From: Vibrio halioticoli NBRC 102217
Lineage (GTDB): Bacteria; Pseudomonadota; Gammaproteobacteria; Enterobacterales; Vibrionaceae
Direction of reading: 5' to 3'
Assembly (NCBI RefSeq): GCF_000496695.1
Contig: NZ_BAUJ01000012.1
Location: 30,809-94,808, forward strand
Length of the DNA: 64,000 nt
In this document: positions 10,069 to 18,973 of the stretch, piece after piece
Layout of the letters: each line of letters starts with the position of its first letter
Numbering within the stretch: position 1 is the first letter of the stretch
Notes under the pieces: generated by a model
The model's input: only the letters and a program-made list of their open reading frames with translations
Database searches by the model: none
Told to the model about the DNA's origin: nothing
Program-made: the position numbers and the translations under genes

Positions 10069-10569
10069 TTATTCACCTTCCTTAACAGATTGTGCTGGGG
10101 CAAACATCTCAAGGGTGCTTAATAGGATATAGGTCAGCATGATAACGCCTGATAGCGGCAAAATGAGATAAACGTACGCCATAGGGATTTGTAATGCCGG
10201 TGAAAATTGCATCATAGTGCGGCTCATCAATAACAAGCCACCTTTAACCATCGCAAGGCTAATGAAAGCCACTGAGATAAGGTTGATGACGATGTGAAAG
10301 TATTTACGGTGTTTGGCTCTAACAGAACCAATAAAGAGAGTAATAGCAAGGTGACCATTTTTACCAAACAAGTAACTGGCGCCGGCAAGTCCAAACCAAA
10401 TCATGGTGTAGCGGGCCAGTTCATCGGTAAATGAGCTAGGGTCGTTGAGTACATAACGGCTAAATACTTGCCAAGTTACGGTGATGACTAAAGTGACAAT
10501 TGCAATGCCGCAAAATGTCAAAATAGCCTTATCTAGAAAAGTCTTGAACTGACGTAAAACTGAGAACAT
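10069..10569 (-). CDS. dctQ: TRAP transporter small permease (DctQ type)
   Basis: A 166-aa protein with four predicted membrane helices, the DctQ small subunit that links the receptor to DctM. The conserved motif WQVFSRYVLNDPSSFTDELARY lies at about residues 29-50 and is diagnostic for the family. GGAGGAA stands directly before ATG 10569. It is separated from dctP by about 90 bases containing a GC-rich hairpin. Confidence 0.93.
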   Translation of the reverse strand: MFSVLRQFKTFLDKAILTFCGIAIVTLVITVTWQVFSRYVLNDPSSFTDELARYTMIWFGLAGASYLFGKNGHLAITLFIGSVRAKHRKYFHIVINLISVAFISLAMVKGGLLLMSRTMMQFSPALQIPMAYVYLILPLSGVIMLTYILLSTLEMFAPAQSVKEGE

Positions 10570-10599
10570 CCTTCCTCCACGTCAACAGCGGTTGATTAA

Positions 10600-10619
10600 G
10601 CCCTCCGCGAAGGGAGGGC
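10600..10619 (-). terminator. Intercistronic hairpin between dctP and dctQ
   Basis: The arms GCCCTCC and GGGAGGGC pair around GCGAA. There is no T-run behind it, so it is more likely a partial terminator or mRNA stabiliser that makes the periplasmic receptor more abundant than the membrane subunits. Confidence 0.6.
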
Positions 10620-10660
10620 ATTGATATTAAACGATTGATATTATTTAGTGGTGAGGTTAC

Positions 10661-11620
10661 TTACATCGCTTCGATTGCGTCGATGTAGTATTTCAATGCA
10701 GGGTCTTTCTTTGCATCGTTGATCATAGGAAGGACTTTTTCACGGAACTTACTGGTATCAACCTCGATGAAAGTTACGCCAGATTCTTTAGCGATTTTCA
10801 TGTTTTTGTCGTCGGTAGCAGCCCAAATCTTGATCTCTTCTTCCATAGACTCAAGCGCCGCTTCTTTTACCAGTTTTTGCTGTTCAGGGTTCAAGCTAGC
10901 CCACGTCGCTTCTGAAATCATGATCAAATCGGGTGTCATCATGTGTTGATCCATTGCGTAGAACTTAGCCACTTCTGAGTGCTTCATTTCAACTAGGCTA
11001 GAAATGTTGTTCTCTGCAGCATCGATAACCCCTTGTTGCAGTGCAGTGTATACCTCTGTGAAAGGTACTGGCGTAGCTTTAGCGCCAAGTAGACGTACCA
11101 TTTCCATCATCGTTGGTGACTCAGGGACACGGATTTTAAGACCCGCAAGATCGTCTGGAGAGTTGATAGGTTTTGAGCTGTAGAAGCTTCGAGAACCAGA
11201 ATCATACAAGGTGATGCCAATAAAGCCTTTGCCTTTACTTGATGCTAGCAGTTTCTCTGCTGCGTCACTGCGCATGAAAGTGTGCATGTGGTCTGAGTTG
11301 CGGAACAGATAAGGAATTGAAATCGCTTTATAAGTTGGTTCAAAAGACTCAGCAAGTGAGCCATTGATTTTTGCCATATCTAAGGCGCCGGTCACTACTT
11401 GCTCAGCTTGATCACGTTCCGAACCTAACATGCCATTAGGGAAGATCTTAACTGTGATGTCGCCATTGGATTTTTCTTTGACCTTGTCAGCAAAAATGAC
11501 CATACCCGCATGCGCTGCACTGTTTAAGTTCATTGCATGACCAAGAGTCAGTGTTTTTGCCTGTGCACCAACGGTGAATAGAACTGATGAAGCAATAAGC
11601 GTTATTAGAGACTTTTTCAT
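10661..11620 (-). CDS. dctP: TRAP transporter substrate-binding protein (DctP type)
   Basis: A 319-aa periplasmic receptor of a TRAP system. The signal peptide is residues 1-21 (cleavage after Ala-Gln-Ala). The mature domain has the conserved Arg164 in KIRVPESP, which normally salt-bridges the carboxylate of the ligand, and the ALQQGVIDAAENN segment. The ligand is therefore probably an organic or sugar acid. With a PL15 alginate lyase 4 kb away, an unsaturated uronate is conceivable, but nothing in the sequence proves it. Confidence 0.92.
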   Translation of the reverse strand: MKKSLITLIASSVLFTVGAQAKTLTLGHAMNLNSAAHAGMVIFADKVKEKSNGDITVKIFPNGMLGSERDQAEQVVTGALDMAKINGSLAESFEPTYKAISIPYLFRNSDHMHTFMRSDAAEKLLASSKGKGFIGITLYDSGSRSFYSSKPINSPDDLAGLKIRVPESPTMMEMVRLLGAKATPVPFTEVYTALQQGVIDAAENNISSLVEMKHSEVAKFYAMDQHMMTPDLIMISEATWASLNPEQQKLVKEAALESMEEEIKIWAATDDKNMKIAKESGVTFIEVDTSKFREKVLPMINDAKKDPALKYYIDAIEAM

Positions 11621-11957
11621 TCCTGATATCCTTTTTTGGGAATTTTATGCACCTATTAGGATTAACTAATGTGTGCGTCTGTTTGCACTGCAGAAGTAAT
11701 CTTATATGACAAATAAACTCCATTTGTGGATCTGACTCTCGCAACGGTGAGATTGAGTGGTTTTTCTTCAATTTTTACGGTGATTGATCACGCTTTGAAC
11801 GGGTGTGTAATGAAATGTGACAATTGATTTGTGGGTTACGGCAAAAAAATCGTTGGGTTTTTAAAAGACTAGAAATAAAAATGCAAAATGGAGTGAAGGC
11901 TGAGGAATGAAAAAAGAGGTTAGAATGTAAAATCTAACCCCATGAGTTTTTTAATCT
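11621..11957. other. Intergenic region, dctP upstream and eptA terminator
   Basis: This 337-base AT-rich gap separates dctP and the phosphoethanolamine transferase gene, both on the minus strand. Its left end holds the transferase terminator (11912-11939). The rest should carry the dctP promoter, but I see no operator I would defend. Confidence 0.5.
11912..11939 (-). terminator. Terminator after the phosphoethanolamine transferase gene
   Basis: Read on the minus strand, GGTTAGA and TCTAACC flank an 8-nt loop and are followed by TCTTTTTTC, a standard intrinsic terminator 19 bases past the stop. Confidence 0.8.
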
Positions 11958-13574
11958 TTAATTGCCTTTGTTCATGAAAATAGAAGCTTCATGCGGGCAA
12001 GTTTCGGTTTGAACTTCAAGCAGTGATAGCACTGAGCAGTAGAAGTTATCTTGTGAGAATGGTAAGTCTTTATTTTTCACCACATCCTTGTATTTAAAGG
12101 GTGAGGAGTCGTTTAACCAAGTGATAGCTGCAACGTGTTTTTGCACTTCTGGTGCAAATGCGTAAGGCATGCCATGCAGATAAATATCATCTTCCCCTAG
12201 TGATTCACCGTGGTCACTGATGTATAGCAAAGCGGTGCGATACTGTTTTGAATAAGTGTCTAACCAATCGATACTTTGGTCGATGAAGTAGTCAGTAAAT
12301 AACATTGTATTATCATACGCGTTAATGATTTCTTCACTGGAACACTTATTTAACTGGTTGCCTTTACACACTGGGGTGTATTTCTCAAAGCGAGCAGGGT
12401 AGCGCTTGTAATACTCAGGGCCATGACTACCCATTGAATGTAACACTACTACTATGTCTTGATTTGGATGCTGGCTAACATAATCATCAAGCCCAACGAG
12501 CATGCCAGTATCACGACATTCTGGATCGCAGATGGTATTGGTGTCTGGTGACTTGAACGACTGATACTCAACACGTTCAGCAACGCCTTTAGAGCTGGAG
12601 TTATTGTCCCGCCAAAGCACTGCAACATTGTTATCTTTGAGGGTATCGAGCGCATTGAGCTTATTGTAAATAGACTTACTGCTAAATTGTGAACGGGTAT
12701 CTGACGAGAACATACAAGGCACAGATACCGCAGTAGAGGTGCCACAACTGGTCATTTTAGAAAAACTTATCACACCTTTGCGTTTGCTAAGCAGCGGATT
12801 GGTTTCGCGAGGATAGCCGTTTAATGAAAAGTGATCGGCACGTCCTGTTTCACCCACAATAAGCACGATCAGTTCGTGGGTATCTTTTACCTTATGCACT
12901 ATCTTGGCATCAGGTGCTACGTTTTGCATTTGATCGGCAGGTTTAAGTAAATCTTTATGATCGCCCTTAAAATATTTACCTGCCGAGTAAATAGGGAACA
13001 GAGGCGCTGAGTAGTAACGTACGCTTTTGTATTCACGGAAGAAAGAGGCGTAGTTTGCTGAATACGCAAGTAAGGTCAGCAGGATCATCACCACCGACAG
13101 CAAAATAGAAATTAGCTTAGCTCTGCTTTCAATAAAGAGAGAGCGGTAATTTAAAGAGACTTTATAAATAAGTAATGCTGGCACAACCGCAAAGATAACC
13201 ATCACTATGACAAGTTGCGTGGAGAGCAAACCAAAGGCTTCGGCTGTGTCGGTTTGTATCATGTTTTGCAACATGGTTTTGTCGATGACAACGCCGTACG
13301 TCCAAGAGAAATAAGCGGCACTTGCGCCAATGAAAAAACCTAATATAAGCAGAGCTTTGGTAAAAAATCGCCCGCCTAATAGGGAAAAGAACAGAGCATG
13401 CACTGCAACTAACAGTACGCCTGCACTTACCACAAAGCCGGTATTACCGTCTGCAATTGGAAAAGCATCCATAAAATGTTTAAAGAAGCTTAAATTGAAT
13501 AGAGCTGAGAACAATAAGGCGCAGCCCCATATCAGTCTATATTGCGGCGTAATCATCCGTGCCAGTACTTTCAT
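11958..13574 (-). CDS. eptA: Lipid A phosphoethanolamine transferase, EptA/MCR family
   Basis: This 538-aa inner-membrane enzyme adds phosphoethanolamine to lipid A, which lowers surface charge and protects from cationic peptides such as polymyxin. About five N-terminal helices precede a periplasmic sulfatase-fold domain. Catalytic features are visible: Glu242 in VGETGRADH, the nucleophile Thr281 inside SCGTSTAVSVPC (with the paired cysteines 277 and 287), and the metal motif SDHGESLGE. Spacing of these residues matches the MCR/EptA family. It appears to be a single-gene unit; no two-component regulator is adjacent. Other phosphoethanolamine transferases of the family are possible alternatives. 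Confidence 0.88.
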   Translation of the reverse strand: MKVLARMITPQYRLIWGCALLFSALFNLSFFKHFMDAFPIADGNTGFVVSAGVLLVAVHALFFSLLGGRFFTKALLILGFFIGASAAYFSWTYGVVIDKTMLQNMIQTDTAEAFGLLSTQLVIVMVIFAVVPALLIYKVSLNYRSLFIESRAKLISILLSVVMILLTLLAYSANYASFFREYKSVRYYSAPLFPIYSAGKYFKGDHKDLLKPADQMQNVAPDAKIVHKVKDTHELIVLIVGETGRADHFSLNGYPRETNPLLSKRKGVISFSKMTSCGTSTAVSVPCMFSSDTRSQFSSKSIYNKLNALDTLKDNNVAVLWRDNNSSSKGVAERVEYQSFKSPDTNTICDPECRDTGMLVGLDDYVSQHPNQDIVVVLHSMGSHGPEYYKRYPARFEKYTPVCKGNQLNKCSSEEIINAYDNTMLFTDYFIDQSIDWLDTYSKQYRTALLYISDHGESLGEDDIYLHGMPYAFAPEVQKHVAAITWLNDSSPFKYKDVVKNKDLPFSQDNFYCSVLSLLEVQTETCPHEASIFMNKGN

Positions 13575-13873
13575 TGTTCCCCCTGAAGGATGCGAGTTTT
13601 GTCGGCGCTATTGCTAAACGCTCAATTACTGTGGTTGGCATTATGCAATATGTTCACGAAATAACAATATTGGGTATAGCTAGCTAAAGCTGAAATTAAG
13701 TTTGTATAAATTAAATGGAACTTATTTAGCTTAGGTGGTTTATAGAAAACTGACTAGTGGGTAGGGGCTTGAAAGTAATGCAGATAACAGAGTTTTATAC
13801 TTAGTTAAATATGATACCAAGTAGCGTGCTGGTCTACTTGGTATCGGACATTAATGGATGAAGCTAAAAGACA
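13575..13873. other. Intergenic region between eptA and uspA
   Basis: About 300 AT-rich bases without a gene. It contains the hairpin at 13813-13845 and presumably the eptA promoter; nothing else is recognisable. Confidence 0.4.
13813..13845 (-). terminator. Hairpin downstream of the UspA gene
   Basis: GATACCAAGTAG and CTACTTGGTATC are a perfect 12-bp inverted repeat around a 9-nt loop, about 30 bases past the uspA stop. The following bases are AT-rich but lack a pure T-run. Confidence 0.6.
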
Positions 13874-14302
13874 TTATTGGCCTTCTAGTGGTACCACTAA
13901 GATATCAATTGGAGAGTTATGGATGAGGTGTTTGGAGTACGAGATGATAGTGCTCCAAAAATCATGATGGTGACCACAGATCAATAGGTCACAACCATAG
14001 TCCGCAATGGTGTTAGGAAGCTTGTCGCCAAGATCTCCGGTACCAATAAGGAAGTGCTTTAATGGTACATCAACATCACTGGTTAAGTGCTTTAACTGCT
14101 CCATAGCGACTCGTTTGATTGGTGGCTCTTGGTCATCGACACATATATCCACTAATTCGGTATAAATCTCGCCATGTGATCCATCAATATGGACAAATGA
14201 AACATCCGCCTCGAATGTTTTTGCCAGAGCGGAAGCCTTTTCTATCAGTAGTTTACTGTCTTCAGATAGCTCTAGTGCGACTAGAATATGTTTGTAGTTC
14301 AT
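13874..14302 (-). CDS. Universal stress protein, UspA family
   Basis: A 142-aa cytoplasmic protein of the universal stress family. It begins MNYKHILVALELSEDS, the typical UspA opening strand, and ends with the block SIDILVVPL-like (SPIDILVVPL). The ATP-binding glycine motif of some family members (GxxGS) is not evident; the corresponding segment reads GHHHDFWST, so this is the UspA rather than the UspFG nucleotide-binding type. ATG 14302 has a GGGGGTGA ribosome-binding site, unlike the longer open frame. It lies downstream of lysR on the same strand. Confidence 0.88.
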   Translation of the reverse strand: MNYKHILVALELSEDSKLLIEKASALAKTFEADVSFVHIDGSHGEIYTELVDICVDDQEPPIKRVAMEQLKHLTSDVDVPLKHFLIGTGDLGDKLPNTIADYGCDLLICGHHHDFWSTIISYSKHLIHNSPIDILVVPLEGQ

Positions 14303-14384
14303 AACGTCACCCCCTTCGATTAATAACCCTTTAATCATAGTTATATTTGAAGAGAAAGTGTGCAGCTTAGCTCGCAAATCAGAC

Positions 14385-14432
14385 AGTTAGCATAAAATGA
14401 AACAATTATTGCTGCGTTATTTTATGCTAACT
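14385..14432. terminator. Long inverted repeat between lysR stop and uspA
   Basis: AGTTAGCATAAAAT and ATTTTATGCTAACT are a perfect 14-bp inverted repeat with a 20-nt loop, lying directly at the lysR stop codon and upstream of uspA. It may end the lysR transcript; without a T-run a regulatory role for uspA is also possible. Confidence 0.5.
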
Positions 14433-14433
14433 C

Positions 14434-15336
14434 TTAGTCTTGATTGACTAGAGTTTCTTTATATTCATTGAAACCGGCAACGATGGCGTCGATGACTACC
14501 TGCTGGGCATTGGTCTTACGCGCCCTGTAGCGGTACACCAAAGAGATGTCGCGGCTTGGGAACTCATAGTCTGTCATCCACTCTACGAGTTCGCCACGTT
14601 TGATGGCGTTTTCGGCAATGTATTCCGAAATAAAGGCAAAGCCAAAATTGTTCTTTGCCATTTGCACTACCGATTCGGCGCCGGTGAGTGAGATTTTAGG
14701 GTACAGCTTTACCGTTTCCAGATTGTGGGTCTTAGTGTTGTAACCTGTGATGAGTTGATGTTGTAGATGCCCAATGTAATCAATGTCTTTTAACTGTGCT
14801 AATTTGGTCGGCGGCGTTTGGATAAAGTCAGGGGATGCGACCACTTTGACATTAATCGACATTAGCTTTTTAGCAATAAGGTTGCTGTCTGGAAGATCGC
14901 CAACCAGTACCCCAATATCGGCATCAGAATCTAACGTGGATGTGTCGGAAGCAGGGATAAACTTGAGTTTCAGTTTTGGGTACTTTCGAAGCAGTTCTTC
15001 CACTTTGTCTTTAATAAAATATTGATAAACAAAGTCAGTACAGTCGATAGATACTCGCCCTGAAATATCATTTTTATCGTTATTGATATTATCAATTTCT
15101 TCTGCCAGATTAAGAAAGTGAGGCGCGAGTCGTTGATAATATTGAGTGCCAGTGCTAGTTGGCGAAAGCGTTGTCTTCGAGCGAATGAAAAGGCGTGTAT
15201 TCACATCTTCTTCTAAGGTCGAAATGCGTCTACTTACAGTTGATAGCGGGATTTCTAGCTCCTCACTTGCGGCTTTCATACTGCCTAATTTAACTACTTG
15301 GCAAAAGATATAAAAATTATCGAAGTGCTTAGCCAT
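14434..15336 (-). CDS. LysR-family transcriptional regulator
   Basis: A 300-aa LysR-type regulator. The N-terminal winged helix-turn-helix (about residues 5-65: FCQVVKLGSMKAASEELEIP and STVSRRISTLEEDV) is clear, followed by a substrate-binding-like effector domain. The chosen ATG 15336 has AAGGA in front; the open frame extends 14 codons further without such a site. It lies between uspA and the PL15 lyase gene, all on the same strand, so the lyase and TRAP genes are possible targets. The effector is unknown. Confidence 0.9.
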   Translation of the reverse strand: MAKHFDNFYIFCQVVKLGSMKAASEELEIPLSTVSRRISTLEEDVNTRLFIRSKTTLSPTSTGTQYYQRLAPHFLNLAEEIDNINNDKNDISGRVSIDCTDFVYQYFIKDKVEELLRKYPKLKLKFIPASDTSTLDSDADIGVLVGDLPDSNLIAKKLMSINVKVVASPDFIQTPPTKLAQLKDIDYIGHLQHQLITGYNTKTHNLETVKLYPKISLTGAESVVQMAKNNFGFAFISEYIAENAIKRGELVEWMTDYEFPSRDISLVYRYRARKTNAQQVVIDAIVAGFNEYKETLVNQD

Positions 15337-15568
15337 TTGATTCCTTGCATCCTCTTCTAACAGACTGTTTTTAAACATACATCACAGATACACAAGTTTC
15401 GAATGAAAATTGATGTATTAGTGCAAGCATGTGTGCTTTTGGTTAATTTTAATACAATCCCTGTTTAGGCATACATGTATATTGGAGGGTTTCGTTGAGG
15501 GCTCTTAAAGTGGCCGTTATAGAAACATAACGGGCGGTTAACTCAGTTAGTAAATCTTATGCAATAAA

Positions 15569-15599
15569 AAAGGCTCTAGATGCAATATCTAGAGCCTTT
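15569..15599 (-). terminator. Terminator after the PL15 lyase gene
   Basis: AAAGGCTCTAGAT and ATCTAGAGCCTTT form a 13-bp stem with a short loop and a T-run on the minus strand, 28 bases past the lyase stop. Confidence 0.85.
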
Positions 15600-15626
15600 C
15601 ACATTTACTTTAGCTTATCGAAATAA

Positions 15627-17705
15627 TTACAGTTCGATAGTTGCTGTTTCGCCATCAACTGTTAGCTCAAGAGTGTTGCCAACAAGTTTGTGAGACACTT
15701 CAATTTGCTCACCGTTGTTCTTATTAGGAACAAGAAGAGTCAGAATGTTGTGTTCTTTAGATGGTTTGAATTCCACTTCAACGTGACGGTGGATTTCAAG
15801 ATCTTTGAATTCGTATGGGTCAACTTCGCCGAAGCCTTCAACATTTTTCACAGAAGTGATGTTGTCAGCAGATTCGTTGATGAAGTTCACGTCTAGATGC
15901 GCTTTCTCACCACGGATAGTGAATGATTTCTCAGCCACTTCGTTAGTGAAAGTAGTGTGCATTAGCCAAGTCATGTCTTTCTCTTCAGAAAGAGTTGCTT
16001 TGTCTTGAACTACGAATACTTTACCTTGTACAAACCAAATTTTACGTTTGTAAGATTCGATTTCAGGTACGAAGAATTTGTATGATGCAGTTGCATCACC
16101 TTCGATCATCTTAATATCAGATTCTGTATCGTAATCAGTGATGTTACCACCGGCTTCAATACAGTAGCGATCTTGGTGACCTTCAAACTTAGTATTCTTG
16201 TTCTCGCCGTACTGACCTTTGCCGCCAAATAGTGGAAGGTTTTTAGAGAACGTGTGACGACGCCATTTAGTGTGCATGTCTACACCGAAACCACCGTAGT
16301 AACCAGTGATAGAAGCAAGAGTTTCACCAAATGCATGTAGAGTGAATGCGTTTTGATCAGCGTGAGAGTGGCTGATTGAACCAAATGGAGAACACTTGAA
16401 TACCATGTGGATGTGTTCTTCGCGCTCAGTCATCTTGTTGTGGAATGCAGCCCAACCGGTGATTGGGAATACTTTCAACAATGGATCGTTTGAAGGCGCT
16501 TTCTCTTCTGGTGCATCCCAAAGGATGTTGAAACGAAGATCGTCGTAGCCAAAGTCCCACCAACCGAAGTTGTAGAATTTAGTGTGCGCTTCAGTATCAC
16601 GAGCTTTAAGTTGGTTGTAGTACCAAACGTATTCTGGTTTTTGGTTAACACCCGCGTAGTGCTTGATGTTGTAAGCCAGTTTTAGACCAGGGAAGTCACC
16701 AATTGAAGACTGGTCACAGAAGCTAGCGCGCTTAGAGTGAACAGGCATGCAGTATAGTGGGAAGTCACCAGTGTTTTCGTAGAATGTTTTGTTGAACATG
16801 TCTACGCCACAGTATGCTTTCAATAGGTCGAATGCTTCGCCTAGGAATGCAGTTTGTGTGTTCCAGTAGTCAGGACCTTCAGCCCAACCGCCGTCTTCAC
16901 CGCCCCATGGTGGGTAGTGTACTGCGTAGTATTCTAGTGCGTAAGCAATGTATTCGCCTGCTTTAGGGTGATCGTGGTAAAGCGCGATACACGTTGGGAT
17001 AATAGCAGAAGAAATAGAACGAACACCGTGGCTGTTAAGTGGGTTGTTCAGTAGATCAACTGTCACTTTAAGGTGGTGCATGATTTCGTCTAGACGAGTG
17101 ATCAGTGCGTTCTTAACGATTTCACGCTCTTCATCAGTGAAGTGTGCGTTTAGCCAGTCGTAACCCCAAGCCATAGCTGCAATAACACGGAAAGCCGCTT
17201 CGTCATTGTAACCACGAGATGTCACGCCATCTGGATCGTATGTAGCAAGTTTTAGAGTCCAAGCTTTTGCTTTTGCAATTAGAGCGTCGTCATCGTTAAC
17301 GATACCAGCAATAGATAGGTTACGAGTCGCGTTCATTGCCATTTGGCAATCTACGTACATTTGACGCCAGTAAGGACGCCAAAGAGAAGCTTTACCTACT
17401 GTTTCTGGTGGGTATGCTTGAGGCTCGTCGTATGGTTCAGTGTCATAGAACTTTTCAGTAGAGTTCTTGATGAAATCATCATACATACAGAAAGAAGGAT
17501 CGGCTTTTACTTTAGCCTTAAACTCTGCAAGGTCAGCACCTTGAACTAGAAGACGTGGACGTGCTTCTGAAAGAGTATCCAAGAATGATAGATCAAAGTC
17601 TCTCTTTTGTACTTCGATAGGCAGTAGGTCTACTAAGTTACCTGCTGACGTATCATTCTCTAGCTTCATCTTTCTGATAGCATCAAGTGCTTTGTCGTTG
17701 CTCAT
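15627..17705 (-). CDS. Exo-type oligoalginate lyase, polysaccharide lyase family 15
   Basis: A 692-aa enzyme expected to cut alginate oligosaccharides from the end by beta-elimination, giving the unsaturated monosaccharide DEH. An (alpha/alpha) toroid is followed by a heparinase II/III-like beta domain. His226 (in NNPLNSHGVRS), Tyr280 (in EGPDYWN) and His446 (in SISHSHADQN) fall at spacings of 54 and 220 residues. These equal the spacings I recall for His311, Tyr365 and His531 of Agrobacterium Atu3025 (PL15), hence the family call over PL17. There is no signal peptide, so it acts in the cytoplasm. ATG 17705 has GGGAG in front. Confidence 0.85.
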   Translation of the reverse strand: MSNDKALDAIRKMKLENDTSAGNLVDLLPIEVQKRDFDLSFLDTLSEARPRLLVQGADLAEFKAKVKADPSFCMYDDFIKNSTEKFYDTEPYDEPQAYPPETVGKASLWRPYWRQMYVDCQMAMNATRNLSIAGIVNDDDALIAKAKAWTLKLATYDPDGVTSRGYNDEAAFRVIAAMAWGYDWLNAHFTDEEREIVKNALITRLDEIMHHLKVTVDLLNNPLNSHGVRSISSAIIPTCIALYHDHPKAGEYIAYALEYYAVHYPPWGGEDGGWAEGPDYWNTQTAFLGEAFDLLKAYCGVDMFNKTFYENTGDFPLYCMPVHSKRASFCDQSSIGDFPGLKLAYNIKHYAGVNQKPEYVWYYNQLKARDTEAHTKFYNFGWWDFGYDDLRFNILWDAPEEKAPSNDPLLKVFPITGWAAFHNKMTEREEHIHMVFKCSPFGSISHSHADQNAFTLHAFGETLASITGYYGGFGVDMHTKWRRHTFSKNLPLFGGKGQYGENKNTKFEGHQDRYCIEAGGNITDYDTESDIKMIEGDATASYKFFVPEIESYKRKIWFVQGKVFVVQDKATLSEEKDMTWLMHTTFTNEVAEKSFTIRGEKAHLDVNFINESADNITSVKNVEGFGEVDPYEFKDLEIHRHVEVEFKPSKEHNILTLLVPNKNNGEQIEVSHKLVGNTLELTVDGETATIEL

Positions 17706-18146
17706 ACGAACTCCCGTGAATAAATCGTAGTGTTGGGGGAACAAATAAAAATCTGATAAACCTTATTGTAATACAATTAAGTTATGATCTCGATTACCAT
17801 TTCAATAAATGATCAAATTTGTGACCTCTACCGCAGGTCTGAATATTCTTTACCACTCAAGATAAAAAGAATATTGCGTTTATTCTGCTACTTCTATTGG
17901 TTATTTCAAATAGATAGCGCCTAGTATGCGTGGTCTATATGTTGCCTACTATAGACTGAAGAAAGCCTGTTCTTACTGCGATAGGTTATTGATTTTCTAT
18001 ACGCACTTAGCCTTGTATTGCTTGCAAGCCATAATGCAATACCGTTCGTATATCAGTAAATTCAGTGAGTATAAGTAATACTTTTCATATGATAGTAAAC
18101 ACAGAACGCGGAGGGAGGAATATTTTTTGTTACACTTATTAGCAAA
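17706..18146. other. PL15 upstream region with a palindromic operator candidate
   Basis: At 17765-17777 lies ATTGTAATACAAT, a 13-bp palindrome (one central unpaired base) 60-72 bases upstream of the PL15 start. It is a good candidate for a regulator operator or for overlap with the promoter. The remaining AT-rich sequence up to the palindromic repeat shows no gene. Confidence 0.5.
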
Positions 18147-18194
18147 GGGGTCAGGTCTTGAAATTTGCATATGCAAATTTCAAGACCTGACCCC
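18147..18194. repeat. Long palindromic repeat, copy 1 (perfect palindrome)
   Basis: The 23-base arm beginning GGGGTCAGGTCTTG and ending AAATTTGCA meets its exact reverse complement with only T/A between them, giving a 48-base perfect palindrome. AAA and TTT extend the pairing on both sides. The same arm occurs at 18751, 19165, 40441 (half only), 40778 and 48017. Repeats with this core are, to my recollection, found near REP-associated (Y1) transposases in gammaproteobacteria, but no transposase lies in this window. Confidence 0.95.
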
Positions 18195-18378
18195 TTTATT
18201 GCAACAAGATAAATTGTTCGCGACCAAAATATGCTGTCATGACAATGGATATTCAAGGGTAGAAGAGAAGAATTTTTTATTACAAAGAAGTGAATCACAG
18301 ATGTCTGCGAGGATTCTTGGTGAAAGCCATTGTTGTTTGCTAAGTTTAAACCATAGAGTGATAACAAAGGTAGCGACA

Positions 18379-18735
18379 ATGAAAGTAAATATTCAAACAC
18401 ATCATGTATCAATTACCGAAGATTCACGCGTCGAAATAGAAAGCAAATTCGATAAGATAGAAAGCCACTTTCCTCAACTGATTAGCTGCGACATCATTAT
18501 TACTAAAGAGCACGGCCATCACGAAGTTGAAGTCTTCACTAATTATGAAGGTGTCCGAGTTTCCGCTAAGTCCACCAACGATGTGATGTATCCAGCCATC
18601 ACAGCAGCAATTAAAAAACTCGATGTAGGCCTAAGAAACCGTAAAGGCCAACTAAAATCAGACCTACACGAAAAACCAACCAGCACCAAACCTGAAATTG
18701 CTTCTGACATCATCCAAGAAATGAAGCTGGTTTAA
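18379..18735 (+). CDS. Ribosome hibernation promoting factor / RaiA family protein
   Basis: A 118-aa cytoplasmic protein of the HPF/YfiA family, which binds the 30S decoding region to silence ribosomes under stress. The conserved beta-alpha-beta-beta-beta-alpha pattern is visible: the start MKVNIQTHHVSITEDSRVEI, the KFDKIE helix, and the C-terminal AITAAIKKLDVGLRNRKGQLK stretch of basic residues. I chose ATG 18379 because AAAGG lies 8 bases before it; the open frame extends upstream into the palindromic repeat. It sits alone between repeat copies 1 and 2, outside the usual rpoN-hpf context, so it may be a paralogue. Confidence 0.85.
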   Translation: MKVNIQTHHVSITEDSRVEIESKFDKIESHFPQLISCDIIITKEHGHHEVEVFTNYEGVRVSAKSTNDVMYPAITAAIKKLDVGLRNRKGQLKSDLHEKPTSTKPEIASDIIQEMKLV

Positions 18736-18750
18736 TTTTCTCCTCTAAAG

Positions 18751-18817
18751 GGGGTCAGGTCTTGAAATTTGCACGGGGCGCTAAAAGCGCCCCGTGCAAA
18801 TTTCAAGACCTGACCCC
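18751..18817. repeat. Long palindromic repeat, copy 2
   Basis: The two 23-base outer arms (one extra G/C pair outside) flank an inner stem CGGGGCGCT / AGCGCCCCG with loop AAA. It lies 15 bases past the hpf-like stop and may act as its terminator. Confidence 0.95.
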
Positions 18818-18973
18818 CTCATTGCATCTATTACATTAAAAAGTGATGCAGATTTGACTTTATAAAGGTCAAACTGGTCATATCACACATTTTATTTATA
18901 ACTCTTTTTTAACCAATCATTAACCATTACTATCCATAAAAATTATTAGCAAATTCAAAGGATTGAACTGCTT

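Noticed and set aside
18127..18378. Longer N-terminus of the hibernation factor gene
   Set aside because: The extension is encoded by the palindromic repeat and has no ribosome-binding site; the family start MKVNIQ at 18379 has AAAGG.
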